From positions 1 through 5,909 of the forward strand of contig CAJXIT010000232.1 in NCBI GenBank assembly GCA_913054055.1: 5,909 bases of DNA, written 5' to 3'. Positions 1 to 5,878 of the stretch are shown in pieces. The translations under genes and the position numbers were made by a program. The notes under the pieces were generated by a model. The model was not told where the DNA came from, did not search any database, and worked only from the letters and a program-made list of their open reading frames with translations. The DNA is from an uncultured Thalassolituus sp. GTDB taxonomy: Bacteria; Pseudomonadota; Gammaproteobacteria; Pseudomonadales; Oceanobacteraceae. Position 1 is the first letter of the stretch; each line of letters starts with the position of its first letter.

Positions 1-2
1 TA

Positions 3-80
3 ATGTTAAAAAATATAATAAAAATAATTCGGATTGCAGTATGTGCATTTATAAGCACATATACTTTGACTGTATATTCT
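3..80 (+). other. Predicted Sec signal peptide of the MORN-like protein
   Basis: The first 26 codons encode a basic n-region, a hydrophobic stretch (IAVCAFISTYTLTV) and a small residue at the expected cleavage point (V-Y-S before E27). This supports the chosen start and puts the protein in the periplasm or at the outer membrane. C14 sits inside the core but lacks a good lipobox, since the residues before it are I-A-V, so a lipoprotein is less likely. Confidence 0.65.
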
Positions 81-1652
81 GAATCCATTGAAGATTGGCC
101 GAATCATCATGAATATGATGGCGTTCCATATATTAATGTTTTTAAAGATCTATTCTCATCATCTCCTCAAGACTTTTCTCGGATGAAGCTTGGTTTACTG
201 AAATGTGATATTGATTCGGATAAATTAAGCCGTTTAAGCGGTATTAATGAAGATGCAGTAGGGTCTCAATATTCATCTCTGGAAAATACAAGTGTATCAG
301 TTGATGTGGACGTGGATGAGTTATTCTTAATGTCGACTGCAGAAGGCTGTCAGGAGTTTAAATCCACGTCTTTGGAACGTACGGCCGATAAATCTGTTGA
401 GTATTATCAAGTTCCTTCAAGTTATATTCATCCCTTTATCATTTATGCCGATTACTCAACTGAAATAGAGATGTCGCAAGAAATTAATGGCGAAGATTAC
501 GACACAGAAATTAATCTTTCCGTGGTAAGTTATTCTTTATATCGGCGAGCAAAAAAACCTCATATCAAGGGTATGAATAGAGAAATATTAGTTATATCAG
601 ATTATGGTGGTGACAGTGCCGGAAAGGTTCAATATACAATGAATTTAGTTGCTGATGGGGATAAGGGGCAGGGTTTACTAAACCTTGTACTTTCAAGGCA
701 TGATTTAACCGGTGATTTTGTGAATAGCATTATGGCTATTGAAAAGCTAAATAGTGGGGGGAATCGCATTGTTAGTATCGGTAATGCTAGCTTTTCTGAG
801 ATACATGATGGAAAGATGCATGGTTTGATGATTAATGAAAATTATTTGTACAGAACGGATAAAGCCCAAAACCCATTAAGTTACAGTTGTCATGACATGG
901 GTGAAGCAATAAATGTATTTAAGGTATCTGGATTTGAGTGTATTGAAAAGACCGATGCAGATATAGGAAAGCAAGATGTATATGTTAGCCAGCTGTATCA
1001 ATATGAGCTAGATAGAAAGAGAATAGAGGAAGAAAGTTTAGCTAAGCTAGCAGAGATTAAAGCAGGCACTGATAAAGCGGGATTAGAGAATAGTCTTGCT
1101 AATATTTTTGATTCATCGAATGAAAATAAACAAACAGCAGAGCAATTAGCATTGCAAAAAAAGAAAGATGAGTTTATTCAGAAACAAAAAAATTCAAAAT
1201 GCGGTTTGTCTAATGAAAACTGGGTGTATTTAGGAAGTCAGTGTGAGAATGGTTTGGCGACTGGAGACGGAGAGTCTGAAGATAAGCAAGGTTTGCTTTT
1301 CAAAGGTAAGTTTTCGCAAGGGAAACGCACCAGTGGCGAAATACATCAAAATGGAGAGATGATATTTTCTGGTAATTTTAAGCAAGATAAACCAGATGGC
1401 AATGCCATTTGTTTGCACGAAGGGGAATATGAAGAATGTCGCTTTTTCAGAGGTAAACGAATTGATACTTTGTATAAATTGCGAAAAGAAAATTCTAAAA
1501 ATTTAGCCAAAATGGAAGCGCTTCAAAAAGAGAATCAATATACGGCCCAGTCGAATACCAAGCAAGATTCGGGGTCGAATATATTGGTGGACGCAGTAGA
1601 GAAAGAGGCTGCTAAGCGAGCAGCGTCTTTCATTTTTGATAGCTTTTTTTAA
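3..1652 (+). CDS. Exported protein of unknown function with C-terminal MORN-like repeats
   Basis: I do not recognise a family for most of this 549-residue protein. Residues 1-26 look like a Sec signal peptide: basic start (K3, K7, R10), hydrophobic core about 9-24, likely cleavage after V-Y-S26. Residues about 30-325 have no motif I can name. Residues about 328-400 are charged and helical (runs of E, K, Q), perhaps a coiled coil. Residues about 405-485 contain four loose MORN-like units (YLGSQCENG, LFKGKFSQGKRTSG, IFSGNFKQDKPDG, then ECRFFRGKR). MORN repeats are known as short beta-hairpin units in lipid- or protein-binding scaffolds. The mature part has eight Cys (69, 116, 296, 313, 400, 414, 470, 479), an even number that would suit disulfides in the periplasm. 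The ATG overlaps an in-frame-looking TAA at bases 1-3, so an upstream gene may end there; the ribosome site is outside the window. It is followed by a terminator. Function unknown. Confidence 0.8.
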   Translation: MLKNIIKIIRIAVCAFISTYTLTVYSESIEDWPNHHEYDGVPYINVFKDLFSSSPQDFSRMKLGLLKCDIDSDKLSRLSGINEDAVGSQYSSLENTSVSVDVDVDELFLMSTAEGCQEFKSTSLERTADKSVEYYQVPSSYIHPFIIYADYSTEIEMSQEINGEDYDTEINLSVVSYSLYRRAKKPHIKGMNREILVISDYGGDSAGKVQYTMNLVADGDKGQGLLNLVLSRHDLTGDFVNSIMAIEKLNSGGNRIVSIGNASFSEIHDGKMHGLMINENYLYRTDKAQNPLSYSCHDMGEAINVFKVSGFECIEKTDADIGKQDVYVSQLYQYELDRKRIEEESLAKLAEIKAGTDKAGLENSLANIFDSSNENKQTAEQLALQKKKDEFIQKQKNSKCGLSNENWVYLGSQCENGLATGDGESEDKQGLLFKGKFSQGKRTSGEIHQNGEMIFSGNFKQDKPDGNAICLHEGEYEECRFFRGKRIDTLYKLRKENSKNLAKMEALQKENQYTAQSNTKQDSGSNILVDAVEKEAAKRAASFIFDSFF

Positions 1653-1671
1653 GTCTATTACCTGAACGTAG

Positions 1672-1705
1672 AATGCCACTTTGTCTTAGATAAAGTGGCA
1701 TTTTT
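1672..1705 (+). terminator. Rho-independent terminator of the MORN-like gene
   Basis: AATGCCACTTT (1672-1682) pairs perfectly with AAAGTGGCATT (1692-1702) across a short loop, and a run of five T (1701-1705) follows on the plus strand. It starts 20 bases after the TAA stop of the upstream gene. It lies between two convergent genes, and the same stem is met by transcripts from the HDOD gene. On that strand no T run follows the stem, so it should work mainly for plus-strand transcription. Confidence 0.88.
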
Positions 1706-1728
1706 ATGGCTGAACGAACGTTATAAAT

Positions 1729-2562
1729 CTAAGCACTGCTTTTGCTCATATATTCGTCAAAGATGTCATCTTTGATTTCATGAAATTCATTGTAATTGAT
1801 ATGTAAATAATTCAGCGCCATTTCCGTTTCTCGACTATTACGATCTTCATGTTTATCTGATGACCAGTAGCCTCTGAATTCAGCACTGATATTTTTTGCG
1901 ATGGTCAATATGGCAAGGTAAGTGGCCACGCTTTCAGAGGCTTCTTTATTACCTGATAAAATTCGATCCGCAATAGGTTGGTAGCGTATGGTTTGGGTGA
2001 CGTCTTCGCCTAAGTTCCATTGCCTTGCCATTAAGGCCCCTTGTAAATAATGATCGGTTTCAAACTTATGACGTTCATGCACACATAATAAATCAATGGG
2101 TGTTTGTTCGTGCCCTTTAATAAATTCATCAAACTCAGGGAACTCTTGAATCATGATCGGTATGCCTACATTGTGCAGCATGCCAATGCTATAAGCTTGG
2201 TTACAATCAAATCCACTGAAGCGATTAGCAAAATCACTGCATATACCGGCTACATCGATGGCTGCGGTCCAAAAATGTTCTTTTAGCGGCACAGCTTGAA
2301 ACGTATTACGAACCATTATGGCCTGGATCATGGTGTAAATACGATCTAAGCCCATTAGCATCACAGCATGTTCAATGGATGTAGCGGGCTGGGTTAGACC
2401 CATCCAAGGGCTATTGGCAGCCGACAAAAAGATGGAATAAAGAGATATGTCTTCTTTTAATAAGCGAGCGATTTCGTTTACATCCGGATCCTCATCCCTC
2501 ATGACCTGTTGAATATTAAGTAAAATCTCTGGTCTTGGTGGAATAATTAATGATTGGGCCAC
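1729..2562 (-). CDS. Stand-alone HDOD domain protein (signalling output domain)
   Basis: A 277-residue protein that is almost entirely one HDOD domain, an HD-superfamily fold without established catalysis that is common in bacterial signalling and stress-response proteins. The N-terminal half shows the typical pattern: IPPRPEILLNIQQVM (7-21), then ANSPWMGLTQPATSIEHAVMLMGLDRI (49-75), equivalent to the usual ANS..YGL....SI..AI..LG. The HD-like centre reads GMLHNVG (127-133), where relatives often have LLHDIG, and the later segment TDHYLQGALMARQWNL (169-184) matches the usual DH..vG..L...W.L. The expected His pair after it is replaced by RYQP (193-196), so metal binding looks lost. No receiver, GGDEF, EAL or other partner domain and no signal peptide are present, so it is probably cytoplasmic. 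The start is GTG: GGAGG (2571-2575 on this strand) lies eight bases in front of it, and IPP follows at the usual place. It has its own gap upstream and is convergent with the gene before it. Partner and output are unknown. Confidence 0.9.
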   Translation of the reverse strand: MAQSLIIPPRPEILLNIQQVMRDEDPDVNEIARLLKEDISLYSIFLSAANSPWMGLTQPATSIEHAVMLMGLDRIYTMIQAIMVRNTFQAVPLKEHFWTAAIDVAGICSDFANRFSGFDCNQAYSIGMLHNVGIPIMIQEFPEFDEFIKGHEQTPIDLLCVHERHKFETDHYLQGALMARQWNLGEDVTQTIRYQPIADRILSGNKEASESVATYLAILTIAKNISAEFRGYWSSDKHEDRNSRETEMALNYLHINYNEFHEIKDDIFDEYMSKSSA

Positions 2563-2570
2563 AGTAAGGA

Positions 2571-2575
2571 CCTCC
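2571..2575 (-). promoter_or_regulatory. Strong Shine-Dalgarno site fixing the GTG start of the HDOD gene
   Basis: The minus strand reads GGAGG, then eight bases, then GTG GCC CAA. The core and spacing are near ideal, and no ATG is available at this place in the frame. This is the evidence for a GTG start. Confidence 0.85.
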
Positions 2576-2601
2576 GTGTATGTAATGCCTTAAGATTAGT
2601 T

Positions 2602-2620
2602 GGGAAATTCCCATCATGGG
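2602..2620. repeat. Two overlapping palindromes upstream of the HDOD gene
   Basis: GGGAAATTCCC (2602-2612) and CCCATCATGGG (2610-2620) are each inverted repeats around one central base and share the middle CCC, giving GGG-CCC-GGG blocks eight bases apart. They lie 40-58 bases before the GTG start of the HDOD gene, where an operator could sit. I could not assign the pattern to a known regulator, and no convincing promoter is visible beside it. Confidence 0.4.
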
Positions 2621-2704
2621 TGGCTTAGCGTGCATTGATTTTGTAGTGGCTATTGATATAGCTGAAATGTCTATAAACCCTCATTCTCTTGGCTTAGAAA
2701 TGAC

Positions 2705-2735
2705 AAAGCCCCATTCAAGAAATGAATGGGGCTTT
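2705..2735 (-). terminator. Hairpin terminator of the M19-like hydrolase gene
   Basis: AAAGCCCCATTC (2705-2716) and GAATGGGGCTTT (2724-2735) form a perfect 12-bp stem with a 7-base loop. On the minus strand the stem starts 30 bases after the TAA stop of the hydrolase gene and ends in CTTTGTCATTT, a modest T-rich tail. The stem also ends in four T on the plus strand, but no plus-strand gene leads into it. It separates the hydrolase transcript from the HDOD gene downstream. Confidence 0.8.
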
Positions 2736-2765
2736 TACTATTTAGTAGTGAATCCTATGGACTGT

Positions 2766-4931
2766 TTAGTCAGCCACAGGGTTAAAGTGGGCGCTGTTGG
2801 TGTTAGATTCTGCGCGCTCCCACATCTGCAGATACGCTTCTGTGGAGTTCATTATGGCTTCATACACTCGGTTAGATGCATTTTCACGAATGTCCTGAAG
2901 GTGATCCGCTACCATGCCGTAATGGGCAATGCCATCTTGGTTTAACTCAAATGAACGGTTTCCAGATTGCTGCTTATTTACCACCATGCCAAATTCTGTG
3001 GTGAAAGGGTATTCAAGGGGATTGATGCTGGCATCACTTCGGGGGCCTGGTTGGCCTGCTAATCCACTCATGTCGGTAGCAAAGCTAACGCCGTCTAAAT
3101 AAGGGGTTTGCTCAACAATATCCAAATAGCGAGAAATACGGTCTTCAACATTATTGGCATCTCGGTTCATTGGTGTTGCAAAGCCACCGGCTTCAATGAG
3201 ACGGCGAGTATTTTTATGCACCTCACTGTTCTTACCTTCACTCATCCAGCTGTGTGACGTGATCACGCCGCTGTAATTTCTTGCTTCCACAATATCCATG
3301 GTTTGGGTGGCTGACTTATTACTTAAATGATCCAGTTCAATGAGCATGTTTTTATCAATTAAGCGATTGACTAAATATACCCCCAGTTCAGATAAACCAT
3401 CTTCATTACAATGCTCAATGGCTTCGTCATAAACAGGGTTTAAATTTGCTGCATCTAAAATTTGTTTAAACACAGGTAGTTCACCAATTAATGGGAAGCC
3501 AGAATCAAAATGACGGCCTTTGGTATCATGGCCACATTCCATGGTGTCAAAAAAGTGTCCGGTTGAAAGCCAGTTCCCCAAATTCATTAATCCACTTTCC
3601 GCTTGCGAGCCGCCAAATTGGTTGTTGAATTTATGGGTTGGGTAAATGGTGCGGATACCTAAGTGATACAACTCATCAAGTTGAGCATCTATGGTGGCTC
3701 TTGTACACGTATCTTTGCCGCCACAGTTAAAAGTTTCAGACGCTTCTACGCCCATTAATACGGCCATTTTACCATCGGCGATTACTTGGCGAGCTTGTGT
3801 AGGGTTGTCGACAATCCTGAACCAACCTTTACCAGGTCCACCTGATTGCGCATCGATATAAGCTTGCATTTCATTCATACGTTTAGCCTGTAAACGTATA
3901 CTGTCCATGGTGTTACAGCTGTTTGGATTAACCCAACTTGCTGGGTTAATGGTTTTTTGGATATTACACAGCACTTTATTTTCCACAAGATCTGTCACCA
4001 TCATGCGAAGGCCGCCCAGGTAAGCTCGTTCAATCCATTTGTAGTAATAACCGGAATGGCTCATTTGATAATGATTTGGCCACCATGGGAAATCAGGCCA
4101 GCCACGAGTGTCGTAACGATTGTTTGGGTCTTCAAAAGTATAAAGGTTGCCGATTAAATCCAGCGAGCCATTTGGACCGTGTAAATCCTGGCTATCATTT
4201 AATGCAGACTCCACACCCCAGCGATGGAAGGGATCGCCAGCCATAAATTTTCCGCCCATAAACTCGTAAGATGTGATGTGAGTATGGGGATCAATAAAGC
4301 CTCTTACTGGTAAGTTGGCATCCCCTTTAAGCGCTTGTTTATCACCACTGACATTGGTTGTGATCTCAGGAAAATCTTTACACCCTTGCGCAGGGATCAG
4401 TTTAAAACTATTTTCACTATTAAAATTAAATGGATTCAAAAGATCGAAGAAGTACATGCCGCCATCATTGGTATTGTGCCGTACCGTCATGTTTAAAGCG
4501 GTGCCATGCAAGCTAAAGCGGTCGTTTGCTTGTTTATTGATTGTCCATTCTGCAAATTCCCCTGCATAGCGTCCGGCACTGATCTCTGCTGGTAGGTGAC
4601 TAGCGAAATAGCGTCCGTCAACATCGGTTAATAAAAATTTACCGAATGAAGTGGGTTTCATAAAAAACTTTGTGGCGCTACTTTTTGCAGTATTTTCAAA
4701 GTGGTAACCCAGCCCATTATCAATGGCACCGCCTTTATTAAAGCGTTTTAAGTAGTTGCCATTTTCTGGAGATTGCACAGAAAAACATTGCTGCGCCATA
4801 CTATTAACGTCGCCGGTGTAACCCGATGCTTGAGGTTGTGAAGGCGCTTCAGGGGCTTTTGACATGGCCAAAGCTCCAGAGCTCCAGACAGTCACGCAAG
4901 CTAAAAGTGTACTAATTCGAGCCAATTGCAT
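2766..4931 (-). CDS. Secreted M19-like (membrane dipeptidase-type) metal-dependent hydrolase with an extra N-terminal domain
   Basis: A 721-residue exported protein, far longer than the usual 320-420 residues of M19 dipeptidases. Order: signal peptide 1-22 (cleavage after A-L-A22), low-complexity linker 24-40, extra domain 49-184, then a hydrolase of the amidohydrolase superfamily from about 205 to the end. Likely metal ligands are H216 and H218 (DPHTHI), bridging E396 (MGVEAS), H535 (ELDHLS) and H560 (TSHS), with D620 (FATDMSG) as the catalytic-type Asp. PTHKFNN (431-437) and GLAGQPGPR (623-631) also fit M19. M19 enzymes cleave dipeptides, some also D-amino-acid or beta-lactam-like substrates; the substrate here cannot be read. 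The extra domain (YLKRFNKGG, KFLLTDVDGRYFAS, FKLIPAQGC) resembles beta-trefoil or fascin-like repeats and may bind carbohydrate or the cell surface. Eight Cys remain in the mature chain. AAAGGGA (4939-4945) lies seven bases before ATG. Family call confident, substrate unknown. Confidence 0.88.
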   Translation of the reverse strand: MQLARISTLLACVTVWSSGALAMSKAPEAPSQPQASGYTGDVNSMAQQCFSVQSPENGNYLKRFNKGGAIDNGLGYHFENTAKSSATKFFMKPTSFGKFLLTDVDGRYFASHLPAEISAGRYAGEFAEWTINKQANDRFSLHGTALNMTVRHNTNDGGMYFFDLLNPFNFNSENSFKLIPAQGCKDFPEITTNVSGDKQALKGDANLPVRGFIDPHTHITSYEFMGGKFMAGDPFHRWGVESALNDSQDLHGPNGSLDLIGNLYTFEDPNNRYDTRGWPDFPWWPNHYQMSHSGYYYKWIERAYLGGLRMMVTDLVENKVLCNIQKTINPASWVNPNSCNTMDSIRLQAKRMNEMQAYIDAQSGGPGKGWFRIVDNPTQARQVIADGKMAVLMGVEASETFNCGGKDTCTRATIDAQLDELYHLGIRTIYPTHKFNNQFGGSQAESGLMNLGNWLSTGHFFDTMECGHDTKGRHFDSGFPLIGELPVFKQILDAANLNPVYDEAIEHCNEDGLSELGVYLVNRLIDKNMLIELDHLSNKSATQTMDIVEARNYSGVITSHSWMSEGKNSEVHKNTRRLIEAGGFATPMNRDANNVEDRISRYLDIVEQTPYLDGVSFATDMSGLAGQPGPRSDASINPLEYPFTTEFGMVVNKQQSGNRSFELNQDGIAHYGMVADHLQDIRENASNRVYEAIMNSTEAYLQMWERAESNTNSAHFNPVAD
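4866..4931 (-). other. Predicted signal peptide of the M19-like hydrolase
   Basis: The first 22 residues have R5, a hydrophobic core (about 6-16) and the signal peptidase I motif A20-L21-A22 before M23. An LLAC sequence at 9-12 looks like a lipobox, but only six residues separate it from R5, which is short for a lipoprotein signal, so cleavage at ALA is preferred. Export fits the many Cys and the linker rich in Pro, Ala and Gln after the signal. Confidence 0.75.
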
Positions 4932-4938
4932 AAATCTA

Positions 4939-4945
4939 TCCCTTT
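4939..4945 (-). promoter_or_regulatory. Ribosome binding site of the M19-like hydrolase
   Basis: The minus strand reads AAAGGGA seven bases before ATG. Together with the signal peptide starting at this codon it supports the start. Confidence 0.7.
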
Positions 4946-4975
4946 ATGAGTAAGAATTTTGCAGCTAGTTATTGT

Positions 4976-5000
4976 TATGTATGCCATAGAGCCATGCATA
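4976..5000. repeat. Imperfect inverted repeat in the leader of the hydrolase gene
   Basis: TATGTATG (4976-4983) and CATGCATA (4993-5000) are inverted copies with one mismatch, nine bases apart. They lie about 45-70 bases before the hydrolase start and just downstream of the candidate -10 box at 5010-5015. They could be an operator or a leader hairpin. The A+T-rich composition makes chance a real alternative. Confidence 0.3.
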
Positions 5001-5009
5001 TTTGCTGCA

Positions 5010-5038
5010 ATAATAAGTAAAGGTAAATTAGCTAAAAG
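5010..5038 (-). promoter_or_regulatory. Candidate sigma70-type promoter of the M19-like hydrolase
   Basis: On the minus strand TATTAT (5010-5015) lies 17 bases after CTTTTA (5033-5038). The -10 box is fair and the -35 box poor. It would give a leader of about 70 bases. It is the best pair I found in the gap, but the gap is A+T rich and such matches occur by chance. Confidence 0.25.
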
Positions 5039-5050
5039 CCCCCATGTGAG

Positions 5051-5062
5051 AATTGGCCAATT
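5051..5062. repeat. Perfect palindrome AATTGGCCAATT with a repeated half-site
   Basis: A perfect 12-base palindrome sits in the gap before the hydrolase gene. The core TTGGCCA (5053-5059) recurs in the same orientation at 5093-5099 within GTTGGCCATTA, 40 bases away, close to four helical turns. Both lie upstream of the candidate hydrolase promoter, where a regulator could bind. No known regulator is assigned. Confidence 0.4.
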
Positions 5063-5147
5063 TTATATCAATAACGGACAATCTTTTTTAAGTTGGCCAT
5101 TAATGTTGGGTTGATTAGATAGAGAAAGACGAAAGATTATGAGTGGC

Positions 5148-5181
5148 GTAAATGATGTGAAATACATTTCGCATCATTTAC
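5148..5181 (-). terminator. Long hairpin downstream of yaeQ, possible terminator
   Basis: GTAAATGATGTGAAA (5148-5162) and TTTCGCATCATTTAC (5167-5181) pair over 15 positions around a 4-base TACA loop, with one position that is G-T on the plus strand and A-C on the minus strand. It begins 14 bases after the yaeQ stop, where a terminator is expected. No T run follows it on the minus strand, so it may instead protect the 3' end, work with Rho, or be a binding site for a dimeric protein. The structure is certain in sequence; its role is inferred. Confidence 0.5.
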
Positions 5182-5195
5182 TTAAAGGGGCTTAG

Positions 5196-5741
5196 TTACG
5201 ATACCGGATAAATTGACTGAGGTTTTAACTGAATGTTGTTTGCATTGTCGTTAATGAAAATGTCGCCATCTTGTATGCTGATTTGTAGCTCCATGGATTT
5301 ATTCGCCATTTCTCCTAGTGCCTCGCTGTCTTGGGTTTGAATATGGTAAACGGATAAATTATCTTGGCGATTAAAGTGACTCTCCATTAGCTGCCACCAT
5401 GGGGCGGCTTGCTTATCATTGTAGGTAAACAAGGTGACGTGTTTCGCTTTGCCACAGGCTTGTCTAAGGCGTTTTTCGTCAATCTGTCCAAGGTCAATCC
5501 ACAATTCAATTTCATCGCTTAGGCTTTTTAGCCAAATATCGGGTTCCTCTTGGGTGCTTAAACCTTTGGTGAATTGGAGGTTTTCATGTGCGTTTAATGC
5601 AAATGCTAAAACACGCACCATCATGCGTAGATCATTTTCACTAGGATGGCGGGCGATGGTCAGTGAATGGGTTTGATAATAGTGGCGGTCCATATCACTG
5701 ATTGTTAACTCGCATTTACACACGGTTGCTTTAAGGGCCAT
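5196..5741 (-). CDS. yaeQ: YaeQ family protein
   Basis: A 181-residue protein that I recognise as YaeQ from its start (MALKAT, then ISDMDRHYY) and its conserved blocks: TIARHPSE (28-35), RMMVRVLAFAL (39-49), LQFTKGL (55-61), EEPDIWLK (65-72), IELWIDLG (78-85), DEKRLRQAC (88-96), VTLFTYN (102-108), and LQISIQDGDIFINDNANN near the end. The length equals that of the E. coli protein as I recall it. Members have a compact fold related to PD-(D/E)XK nucleases; biochemical activity is not established. An early report linked YaeQ to RfaH-dependent expression, and later work argued against a shared pathway. It has no signal peptide and is probably cytoplasmic. The ribosome site is weak (GGTAACCACC in front of ATG), but the family start supports this codon. 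A clear -10 box lies 28 bases upstream. The gene is complete and separated by 264 bases from the hydrolase gene downstream. Confidence 0.95.
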   Translation of the reverse strand: MALKATVCKCELTISDMDRHYYQTHSLTIARHPSENDLRMMVRVLAFALNAHENLQFTKGLSTQEEPDIWLKSLSDEIELWIDLGQIDEKRLRQACGKAKHVTLFTYNDKQAAPWWQLMESHFNRQDNLSVYHIQTQDSEALGEMANKSMELQISIQDGDIFINDNANNIQLKPQSIYPVS

Positions 5742-5768
5742 TGGTGGTTACCGAAAATTAAAACGCCA

Positions 5769-5774
5769 ATTATA
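5769..5774 (-). promoter_or_regulatory. -10 box of a likely yaeQ promoter
   Basis: The minus strand has a perfect TATAAT 27 bases before the yaeQ ATG, which would give a leader of about 20 bases. The region 16-18 bases further upstream (CATTTCGCC) has no good -35 box and there is no extended TG, so the promoter may be weak or need an activator. Confidence 0.5.
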
Positions 5775-5780
5775 CGTTAA

Positions 5781-5809
5781 TTAATGCCGGGCGAAATGAA
5801 TTTTATAAT
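5781..5809 (+). promoter_or_regulatory. Weak candidate divergent promoter
   Basis: On the plus strand TATAAT (5804-5809) lies 17 bases after TTAATG (5781-5786). The -10 box is perfect and the -35 box matches in only half its positions. It would read away from yaeQ toward the right edge, where a gene may begin outside the window. Confidence 0.22.
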
Positions 5810-5878
5810 TGCGGTAACTTACTCAAAAAAGGGCGTGTTATAAGTGACATTTAGTTAATAGAAGGGGCGCTGTCTTTC

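Noticed and set aside
1230..1418. Minus-strand frame of 62 codons inside the MORN-like gene
   Set aside because: Fully antisense to a well-supported gene, no family signal.
1662..1716. Direct repeat CTGAACG on both sides of the terminator at 1672-1705
   Set aside because: Only seven bases, not adjacent to any insertion; chance is sufficient.
2104..2286. Plus-strand frame of 60 codons inside the HDOD gene
   Set aside because: Antisense shadow of a domain with clear conservation.
2616..2945. Plus-strand open frame of 109 codons across the hydrolase gene end
   Set aside because: It runs through the perfect terminator hairpin at 2705-2735 and overlaps the hydrolase coding region antisense; the protein has no recognisable pattern and no clear ribosome site.
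3957..4569. Two plus-strand frames (3957-4157, 4315-4569) inside the hydrolase gene
   Set aside because: Antisense shadows; both lie within conserved parts of the hydrolase protein.
4896..4907. LLAC lipobox in the hydrolase signal peptide
   Set aside because: The hydrophobic stretch before the Cys is too short after R5, and a good A-L-A signal peptidase I site follows at residue 22.
5150..5180. CRP-like site suggested by TGTGA in the yaeQ hairpin
   Set aside because: The second half-site does not match TCACA at the required spacing, and the position directly after the yaeQ stop fits a 3' hairpin better.
5434..5676. Plus-strand frame of 80 codons inside yaeQ
   Set aside because: Antisense to the recognised yaeQ coding sequence; its Ser- and Arg-rich protein is typical of a shadow frame.
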